From assembly GCF_016920785.2 (NCBI RefSeq), contig NW_024609880.1, forward strand, positions 50,058,296-50,122,295: 64,000 bases of DNA. The letters run 5' to 3'. Origin of the DNA: Ixodes scapularis. Lineage: Eukaryota > Arthropoda > Arachnida > Ixodida > Ixodidae. The translations under genes and the position numbers were made by a program. The notes under the pieces were generated by a model, which saw only the letters and a list, made by a program, of their open reading frames with translations, did not search any database and was not told the origin of the DNA. Every line of letters begins with the position of its first letter. Within the stretch, counting starts at the first letter, position 1. Shown in pieces: positions 56,213-64,000 of the stretch.

Positions 56213-57146
56213 ATGCCCTGCATTGAATCATTTAGAGTGTTGTTACTCCTTTTGTGCGGTGACGTAGAGAGAAATCCAGGCCCTATGTCAAAAGTTGAGG
56301 CTGAATTTGTGCAAGATCTCAACAACAATGTCCTAAAACTCGAGAGTATATCAACCTCACTTCAACAAGAAGTACTCGAACTCAAGGCAAAGCTAAAACA
56401 AACCGATGAAACGCTCTTAGCGGTTTCCGAACAGAATACTCTGCTAACAAACGAACTGAGAGAAAGACTAAAACAAACCGATGAGTCACTTCTAACGCTT
56501 ACAGGACAGAACGCTCAGTTAAATAACGACGTAGCTTTAATAAAGTTGAAGGAGAGGGACGCTGCCACAAGTGAAGAGCCTCAGTTATCGGCCGCTCTAG
56601 GTGATCTATCTAATCTAAAAACGCGCTGTGATGATACGGAGGGCAGGTCCCGTAGATCAAATCTGTTATTCTTCGGTCTTCCTGATAAAGATAAGGAAAC
56701 TTGGAATCAGTGCGAAGGTTTGGTCGTCGAACTGTGCTTCGAAAAACTCTGCATTCGTGTTGACCCAATCAGAATCGAAAGAGCGCATCGTTTGGGCTCC
56801 TTCAACGAACGAAAGTGTCGCCCAATTATTGTTAAGTTCTTTTCATTTAAAGAAAAGTATAATGTCATCAGCATACAAACTAAAAAACTCGCCTTTCGCT
56901 ATCAGTGAGGATTTCCCGGTATGCGTCCGACTCGCGCGCCGCAAACTGCTTGAATTTGCCCGATCAAAGGGTTTGCCCTTTAGACTTCGTCACGACAAGC
57001 TGTTGATGGATGACAAGTGCTTTATATTTGACACGGTGCAAAGTTTGGTTCGAGAAAAAAAAAAAAAAAAACAGGCGTCTACGCCGCTTCCCTTTCCCAC
57101 CGCGCCCCCATCAGGTTCTGTCGACCAGGGTCAAACGCATCTGTGA
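56213..57146 (+). pseudogene. LINE ORF1: 2A-like leader, coiled coil, RRM
   Basis: It begins MPCIESFRVLLLLLCGDVERNPGP, i.e. a short hydrophobic leader ending in a 2A motif. It is followed by a heptad-rich coiled coil (residues about 35-110) with the segment LKQTDE(T/S)LL..(E/G)QN repeated twice. Then comes EGRSRRSNLLFFGLPD.. and IERAHRLGSFNE, the RRM-like core of L1-type ORF1 proteins that bind RNA. A frameshift near 56860 moves the C-terminal part (ISEDFPVCVRLARRKLLEFA..) to another frame ending TGA at 57144-57146. An A-run at 57055-57070 is another slippage site. The ORF1 stop and a downstream ATG overlap as TGATG. Confidence 0.85.
56258..56284 (+). other. 2A-like ribosome-skipping motif in ORF1
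   Basis: The codons read G-D-V-E-R-N-P-G-P, the full D-V/I-E-x-N-P-G-P consensus. They are preceded by a Leu-rich helix and followed by Met-Ser. In known cases the ribosome skips the last Gly-Pro bond, releasing the leader and starting the next protein at Pro. Such motifs are reported in APE-type LINEs. Activity here is inferred. Confidence 0.85.
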
Positions 57147-59936
57147 TGTGCCCGCTGAGCATTCTGTATAGTTTACTAACATTAGATGTTGCATACCTAA
57201 AAGGGAAGATGTGCACTCTTTGATTGATACATGCAACGCGGACTTAGTTTTTCTTACTGAAACATGGTTAAACCCTGATATCGCTGACGCAGAATTGTTT
57301 CCTCCACATTTTGGTTTTCATGTTTACCGAACTGACCGCGTCGGAAAGAGAGGAGGTGGTGTTCTTTTAGCTGTGAATAAGCGTATCCCATCAAGGCTTA
57401 TCTCGGTGTAAACAAGCCTGGAAATCGTCTGGGTATGCCTTACCTCTAAGCCAAGTATTATAATGGGTGTATGTTACAGGCCGCCAGATAGTGGTAGGGA
57501 TTTCATTACTGAGCTTCATAAGTGTCTCGTTCAGCTTACATCCCTTTTTCCTAGTGCCACCCTTGTTCTTCTTGGAGTCTTTAATTGCCCAGACGTTGAT
57601 TGGACTGCCCTCTCCTCCGGCAGTGCTTTTTCCGATGCTTTCGTAGACCTTTGCCTTGACTTTAATTTTTCCAACTTTATCATTCAACCAACCAGAACTA
57701 CCAAAATCTGCAGCAATGTGCTGGACTTGTGCCTAACGCAAGAGCCAGACCTTATCAGTAATGTTACATACTTACCCGGCATTAGGGACCATCTTGTTAT
57801 CGAATTAACACTCTCCCTTACCACTCCTCACAAATCACGCTATACTAAATTCATTCGGAATTACGCGGGTGCCGACTATACCTCTACCAACTCGCAACTG
57901 GAACACTTCTACGACACGTCCTCTCACGGTCTTGAGGAAAGATCTGTCAACGCTAACTGGACGCTGTACAAAGATAAACTAATTCAACTTATTGAGCCTT
58001 TCATACCACTCACTCGTGTCATCTCTGATAACAACAATCCGTGGTATAACAAAACCATTCATGAGCACTCCAAGAAAAAGAATAGGCTTTAGAGACAGGC
58101 TATGTGTTGCGACACACTGGAAGCCTGGAACGAATACCACAATTGCACAACGGGATACAAAACAGCTATAAATGAAGCGAAAACTAAATTCTATACTCGG
58201 GACCTCTTCAACATTTTGGTTAACAAGCCAAAGAAATTTTGGAAGATTATTAATCCTTCTACGTCGTCTCCCTTGCAATCCACTGACAACAGCGGGCATA
58301 ATCTTTCCGATCACCAAAGTGCTCTTCCACTTAATAACTTATTTAGTTCTGTCTTTACAGAAGAAAACCCGAGTAATATTCCTGTCCCACGCCAGTCATT
58401 GCACGCTCCTATGGGGCCCATCACTTTTGACTATGCCGGCGTCCTGAAGGCAATTGAGAACTTGAAGCTGTCTTCCAGCTCAGGGGATGACCAAATCATT
58501 TCGAAGCTTCTAATAAACACGAAACACATTTCCGCAGCTTTTCTTTGTGACATGTTTTCCCAGTCAATTAAACTTTCTGAAATTCCGAGGGATTGGAAAA
58601 CTGGAAACGTAACCCCTGTGTTCAAATCTGGTGACCATCACCTAATTACAAACTATCGGCCCATCTCCCTGACTAGCGTATCATCTAAGCTCATGGAACA
58701 CGTACTTTACTCCAATATAATCAATTATTTAGAAGATAACAACCTCCTTTTCAATCACCAACATGGTTTTCGGAAAGCCTACTCTTGCGAAACCCAACTA
58801 ACGGCGTTTCTTCATGACATTCACGCAGGTTTTAATACCAACATTCAGACTGACGCCATTTTTCTCGACTTTTCTAAAGCGTTTGATAGGGTCCCTCATC
58901 AATGTCTTAAAATAAAACTTAACGAATTTAAGATCCATCCCACTATCGTAAATTGGATATGCGAATTCTTGACTAACCGCACCCAGTACACCACCATTAA
59001 TAACTCTAAATCCCCCTCGTGCCCGGTAACCTCAGGCGTCCCTCAGGGTAGTGTACTCGGGCCCTTACTCTTTTTAATCTACATCAATGATATTCATGAG
59101 CACATCTCCTCATCAGTTCGGTTATTTGCAGACGACTGCGTAATTTACAGGCCCATTCTCTCGTTCGACGATCACCATACCTTGCAAACAGATATTTCAC
59201 AAGTCATTCAATGGTGCAATAAATGGCGGATGACTCTCAATTTCGACAAATGTAAATCCCTTTCCTTTTCTCGTCGTGCTCTTCAACCTTTTTCTTACCA
59301 TTTTGACGCGTCCCTTATCACCGTTTGCAGATCATATAAATATCTCGGTATTCATTTAACATCTGACCTTTCATGGACGTCTCACATCAGTAATGTAGTA
59401 GCTAGCGCAAACCGTACCCTTGGTTTTTTGCGCCGAAACCTGAAACCCGCAACACCAGAGATAAAACAATTAGCATACTCAACTTTGGTTAGGTCTAAGC
59501 TTGAATTCGCTTCTTCTGTATGGTGCCCTTGGCAATCTTACCTATCTAACAAACTTGAATCCATCCAAAACAGGGCTCTTCGTTTTGTTTTTTCTGATTA
59601 CTCACCATTCACGAGCATATCTGGATTGTGCGAAGCAGCTAACCTTCACACGCTTTCATTGAGGCGCCGAGTGTCCCGTCTCTCTCTCCTTCACCGAATC
59701 TTTCACCATAACATGCCTCTTCGTGAATCTCTGCTTTTACCCCCGTGGCAGATTTTCCCCCGCTTTGACCACTCCTGCAAGTTGCGGCCCATTTTTTTCG
59801 TCAACTACTTCATGCAGTAATTCAACCTTTGGCAATAAACGATTGGAACATACTACCAAAGGACATTGTTACCATAACTGACACATATAAATTTGCCGCC
59901 TCTGTAACCACTTTCATCTCTTCATTATCCGACTAA
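57146..59936 (+). pseudogene. LINE ORF2: AP endonuclease + reverse transcriptase
   Basis: The main frame runs from about 57172 to 59820. The endonuclease has LVFLTETWL (57250s), GGGVLLAV, MGVCYRPPDSG, LGVFNCPDVDW and IRDHLVIEL. In 'GDFN' the catalytic-site Asp is replaced by Val (GTC at 57577-57579). The RT shows NYRPISLTSV, IFLDFSKAFDRVPH, GVPQGSVLGPLLFLIYIND, FADD (59125-59136) and KYLGIHL. In-frame stops lie at 57409-57411 (TAA) and 58090-58092 (TAG). A frameshift near 57170 separates the ATG at 57146 from the body. Another near 59790 moves the C-terminus (..NDWNILPKDI..) to a frame ending TAA at 59934-59936. Confidence 0.9.
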
Positions 59937-60049
59937 TTCCCTCTTCTGTTGTGTTAAAATTGCGTGCGGAAGTGTTCGATTTAGAAAAATAATAACAAAT
60001 GTACCACTCCCTTGTGTAATGCCCGTAAGGGCCTTCAAGGATAATAAAC

Positions 60050-60079
60050 GATGATGATGATGATGATGATGATGATGAT
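60050..60079 (+). repeat. (GAT)n 3' tail of the LINE
   Basis: Ten GAT/ATG units directly follow the LINE 3' UTR. Confidence 0.9.
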
Positions 60080-60080
60080 C

Positions 60081-62431
60081 TGTACCCGTGCAATCCCGTC
60101 ACGTTGAGCAAAAAATTGTGATTGTGAGCGTAGAACATGAAATCTACAGCGTGTGCCATCTACTAAAAGCCCCTAATGAAATTAGACTTCTTGGGCCCTT
60201 CGTGCAATGCTGTTTCAAGGCGGTCCACCAAAAATTCCTGTTGTAAAGCACTCGCTTTTCTTGAAAACTTCATGATGCGCGAACACGACGGCCAGAACAG
60301 CAGCACAAAAACTGACAGCTCCTGCCGCCGTCCCCGTCGCCGTCCCCGCCGCCGGCCCCGCTCCTCTAGTGCTTCGCTCGTCCGCGAGAGGACGAGCAGC
60401 CGGCTGGAGTTGACCAGGCTTAACACGGAAACGAAATTACAGTGCTAATTTCTTAGCTGTAATCTGTTGCATGTTGAAAGGCACGAGACAACTAATTTTA
60501 AAGTTAATTCAACGATCTTTCAATGTGCATCTGGTGGACGCATGTGGAGCCTATTTGGAAGGTAATCTAGCAACGTTGGGGAACTTGCTACGTAGTCAAG
60601 ACGTAGCAAGTCCCATCGGAGCAGCGCCGCTCTTTAGAATTCAACATTTCCTTTCATAGCTTTCCTCAACTCACAAATCGCGCATTGTACCAGACGCTCG
60701 TTTGTGTACTCCGGACACATCCATTCTCCCCCTATACTTCGTTTCAGCTTCCGTCCGAGCGCAGCCAAAGCTACGTGTGACCGGAACCAATCGCACGCCG
60801 GCAATAGGTCACGCGATCTCGCCTGCACTTTTGTATCACTCCGCTGCGCCGCTGGTCGTCCGAGCCGCCCGCGCTCGTCGAGTATTTCGTCAGCTACGGG
60901 TGTACCAACGGTATCGTCTGCTCCAGGTTTAAGAAGTGCCCTTTCACGTTCTGAAATTTAGTCACAGGGCATGTTAGCACGTAGGCTGGCCACTGGCGTC
61001 TGTGTCCGAGCTCTTCACCTGTTAGGCATAGTTTCAAGATGTAAATACACATTGCAAGGGCTGCGATGACCTGGTCGTTGATGTTCCCTTGTATTGTCTG
61101 GATAAACCAGGCCTCGAGGCGCAGTCCTTTCTATCTGCTTCTCGGCGTTCAATCTGATCAGCAGGTAAAAGGGTGCCCTGACTTCGCAGCGTATCAGTGA
61201 ATTGTAGTGGCCCGGATGCTTTTCTTGTATACAACGCATTCGCGTATACGATGCGGCCCGGGCAGAAGTCTTCTGCCGAATTTGAAAGTAAACATTCATC
61301 ATGACCGCTCGCGCCTGACGCCCAGACTTGCCTTTGCGAAAGGACGTTTTGAAGCGACTCTGTGAGGAAAGCAGCGAAGCACATGAATCGGCCATTACGG
61401 GAACGTAATCACCAACGTTACTAAAACACTCAGTTGGGAAACTCGCCGTCGAAACCTGGGCCGCTGGAATTCACCGAGACCGAGCTAAATGCGACAACAG
61501 CGCCACTCTTTATCGTTTGTCTGTACTGTGGTCACCTCGAGCTTTTTGAAAGCCTGTTTTTGCGTAAAAACAAACGGAAAAGACTCTTTTTGTATGAAAT
61601 TTATTGGAGTTTAGTACCAAATGATGGGCGCGTGATGTTTTTATCATCTTTAGTTCGCAATATTTTGCGGAACAATTAATATTGTTTTTATAAAACCATG
61701 CCTCAGCGGGCCTTTCAGGTAGCACGTCCCGCCCTAGGTGCATTTTAACTTCAGTAGCTCACCGCGGCGCGTCCGCCGGGGAGACGGGGGTGGCACCCCT
61801 GTAACCTCTACCGGTGTACCTGTTCTGAAAGCCAAAATAGAAGTCACGTGTAGTTCCTCGAGTGGCCGCTGCGGGATAAATGGTCGCGTTGTGTTCGTCA
61901 TTAGCTCGGTGCGCGGAGACAGTTTGGGGCCACTTTTTCAAAGCTGTCTCTATGGGAGTTTCCCAACTGAGTGTTTTATTAACGTTGGTAATCACCCAGA
62001 AAAACCGGGCGCTGCAGCAGTGTTGCCAGCAGAAGTACGTGTTTTGCCCGAACCACATGCATTTACGTATATTAATAAAAGCCTAAACTTCAGATATTTC
62101 ATTCCTTTTGTTGCAAATCCTTCTCAGCAGTACACATCTGGAACACTGTGCAATGTTTACGCACAAAACAATTATTAAAAAGAAAAAAACAACTTTTGCG
62201 GACTACTTTGTGGTGCGTAAGAGTTTCTCGAAGTTGCGAACCGCCCCTCAGCCTTTGGCTGCGCTCCGACGGAAGCTGAAACAAAGTATAGAAGATTACT
62301 CCGGCGCTCAAAATTTGGACAAAAGTTACTTTTCTCACCCCGTTCACCCCTAAGCTGACAGTGCTGTGGAAGCTACATGCTCATTGGGACAGCCACACGC
62401 TCGTCACCCCACGGGTACTTCGAACGGCTCG
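60081..62431. other. unassigned; repeat pair and a transposase-like fragment
   Basis: A (CCG/CGT)-rich Arg repeat lies at 60322-60362. Segment 60700-60800 is mirrored at 62235-62305 ('cggaagctgaaac(g/a)aagtatag', 'ctccgg(a/c)'), suggesting the arms of a degenerate element enclosing this region. On the minus strand, 61395-61180 reads FKTSFRKGKSGRQARAVMMN and VYFQIRQ, which resembles the helix-turn-helix start of a transposase-like family but is too short and broken to name. No host gene was found. Confidence 0.35.
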
Positions 62432-62439
62432 GTTGTAAC

Positions 62440-63299
62440 TAGGGGTGTCGCGAACTTTTGTCGAACCAGATTTTTAGGTCGAACTTTCGGGGTTCGACTG
62501 GGTCGAACCGGTTCGACGAACCTTCGAACTTTTCAACAGATTCGACCGGTTCGACTTTGTGGACAGTGTGGCCAGACCAGGGTGTAAGATAGACAGGTGG
62601 GGAAACGGCCCATAAAAGCCTACCGCAGCGCCGTGACCGTATTGTGTACTCGTCTGCTTGCGGGTACCCCCGACTTGCGACAGATGGCGCTGCGGCGAGA
62701 AGAAAAAAATCGGAATTGAATTTGCGTGGAACTTTATGGGAGAGTGCGCAGAATAAACCGAGAGCACGACAGTCCTTCACCAAAAATCCATGGGAAAAAA
62801 TCTCCGTCAGTTTAGCAGGTCGCCACCGGTCGCCCACCTGGAGTGAGAGTTCGCGGTGCCCCACATAGATGGCGCCACAGAAAAAGAGAAAACCGAGGGG
62901 GACACAATGCGGTCACTCATTTGGCTCTCGTTTCCCCACCTGTCTATCTTACACCCTGGGCCAGACCTTGATACAAGCATGTCTAGGTTTGGAAAATGTT
63001 TTTTTTAAGAAAAGGGTTATTTTATTTTATAAATGGTTGCAATTAAAAGAAACTAATTCTAATCACTGAAGAGGTTAATAACTTAATTTGTTTGTACTGT
63101 ATTAAGTAAAATAACCAATCAGCGCTGCCCTTAATTTATCCCTTAGCCATTACCATCCAATCCAAAGCCAACTAGCCAGCCTGTCACGCATGCGCACACG
63201 AGTCGAACCTCAATACAAGGTTCGTTGAATTTTCCACTAAAAGGTCGAAAAAGTCGAACCTGGTCGAACTCGAACCTCGGCCGGTTCGCGACACCCCTA
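62440..63299. mobile_element. hAT-type MITE, 'TAGGGGTGTCGCGAAC' copy 2
   Basis: The tips are TAGGGGTGTCGCGAAC and GTTCGCGACACCCCTA, with a perfect 8-bp duplication GTTGTAAC (62432-62439, 63300-63307). Without the nested 381-bp element (plus its 8-bp duplication) it is about 471 bp, the same length as copy 1. It has subterminal 'gtcgaac' repeats and no transposase. Confidence 0.95.
62578..62958. mobile_element. nested hAT-type MITE (CAGGGTGTAAG), 381 bp
   Basis: The tips are CAGGGTGTAAGATAGACAGG and the inverse CCTGTCTATCTTACACCCTG. A perfect 8-bp duplication GGCCAGAC (62570-62577, 62959-62966) surrounds it. The uninterrupted sequence 'gtggccagaccttgat' in copy 3 (63721-63736) shows the empty site. 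The TIR is at least 24 bp ('ggtggggaaac'). Confidence 0.96.
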
Positions 63300-63307
63300 G
63301 TTGTAAC

Positions 63308-63592
63308 GCGTTGACGATAGGGACACCACCGTAACGCTGACAACGCCACCAACGGCAATGCTCATAACCGCGCCAGCCTTGCTACGTCACGAATGCGAGG
63401 AATCTTTTCTTTCTGTTTTTGTTTGCGCCGGATATCCGATGACGCATCGCGCTCGCGTTCGCTTCTCTTCGCGCGCTCGCTCGAGTGCACCGTTTGGAAC
63501 GAAAAAGGTAGGCAGTCGTTCAAAACACAAACGTGCGATTATCATTCACGGTTTGAATATTTAAATTTTCGTTTTCCGTACTCCGTTAAAAG
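63308..63592. other. short unassigned stretch
   Basis: Sequence between two copies of the same MITE; no feature was seen. Confidence 0.4.
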
Positions 63593-64000
63593 TAGGGGTG
63601 TCGCGAACTTTTGTCGAACCGGATTTTTAGGTCGAACTTTCGGGGTTCGACTGGGTCGAACCGGTTCGACGAACCTTCAAAACTTTTCACCGGATTCGAC
63701 CGGTTCGACTTTGCGGACAGTGTGGCCAGACCTTGATAGACGCATGTCTAGGTTTGGAGAATTTATTTTTATGCAAAGGGTTATTTTATTTTATGAACAC
63801 TTGCAATTAAAAGAAACCAATTCTAATCACTGAAGACGTTAATAACATAATTTTTTGTACTGTATTAACTGAAATAACCGATCAGCGGTGCCCTTAATTT
63901 ATCCTTTAGCCATTACCATCCAATCCGAATCCAAATGGCCAGCCTGTCGCGCATGCGCACACGTATCGAACCTCAATACAAGGTTCGTCGAAATTTTCAC
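63593..64000. mobile_element. hAT-type MITE, 'TAGGGGTGTCGCGAAC' copy 3 (cut by window end)
   Basis: It starts TAGGGGTGTCGCGAAC and keeps the same orientation and interior as copy 2. The far end lies past 64000. The 8 bp before it are GTTAAAAG, which should recur after the missing end. Confidence 0.9.

Larger units (their letters stand above)
56046..60080 (+). mobile_element. APE-type non-LTR retrotransposon (CR1/L2/jockey group), inactive
   Basis: The layout is 5' region, ORF1 (2A-like start, coiled coil, RRM), ORF2 (AP endonuclease and reverse transcriptase), and a 3' end 'gcccgtaagggccttcaagg' followed by (GAT)n at 60050-60079. A simple repeat instead of poly(A) at the 3' end is usual for the CR1/L2 side of the LINE tree. 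Several stop codons and frameshifts plus an endonuclease substitution make this copy dead. No target duplication was identified, and the 5' boundary is approximate. Confidence 0.9.

Noticed and set aside
60176..60448. Arg-rich protein gene
   Set aside because: (CCG/CGT) repeat gives open frames on both strands; no start context, splice sites or family.

Overview
This is a eukaryotic, animal-type genomic window. It is intron-rich, with short exons bounded by GT..AG and TA-rich introns, and it is saturated with transposable elements. Arthropod-type genes, a Ruka-like tRNA SINE with the hard-tick 'caggtggtc' body motif, abundant Penelope-like elements and many hAT/TTAA/TA-flanked MITEs point to a chelicerate, most likely an ixodid tick. 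That assignment is inference. A 100-base run of N at 54371-54470 shows it is a scaffold from an assembly.

Genes, left to right. (1) The last three coding exons of an arrestin lie on + at 844-990, 3066-3161 and 4401-4764. All phases agree, and the 5' part is outside the window. (2) A probable small secreted protein lies on + (18197-18266, 18422-18624), with a signal peptide in exon 1; its 3' end was not found. (3) Two single-domain rhodanese (sulfurtransferase) paralogues are divergently arranged: one on - (28056-28175, 23044-23206, 20978-21044, first exon not found) and one on + (33173-33287, 36751-36891, 46237-46399, last exon not found). They share intron positions, phases and one exact exon length, so they arose by gene duplication.

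Mobile DNA fills the rest. A degenerate APE-type LINE (about 56.1-60.1 kb) carries a 2A-like motif at the start of ORF1. Two Penelope-like insertions (23554-25056 and 37570-39604) and a small related one (50041-50288) are each head-to-head inverted dimers flanked by direct target-site repeats. In all three the minus-oriented arm carries a 3' extension that the plus arm lacks. A tRNA SINE family near 48.1-51.4 kb shares the core of that extension. hAT-type elements with readable 8-bp target duplications occur at 12931-13832, 48406-51232, 62440-63299 (with a second hAT-type element nested in it at 62578-62958) and, cut by the window edge, 63593-64000. A 'minisatellite MITE' family at 12544, 14921, 34336 and 34704 keeps similar ends but carries different arrays of palindromic repeats in each copy. 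Several fold-back MITEs and long G or C homopolymer tracts complete the picture.

Functionally only the arrestin (receptor desensitisation/trafficking), the two rhodaneses (sulfur transfer) and the secreted protein look like host genes. Most other open frames are chance frames in repeats. No real tRNA, rRNA, CRISPR array or bacterial-type operon was seen.
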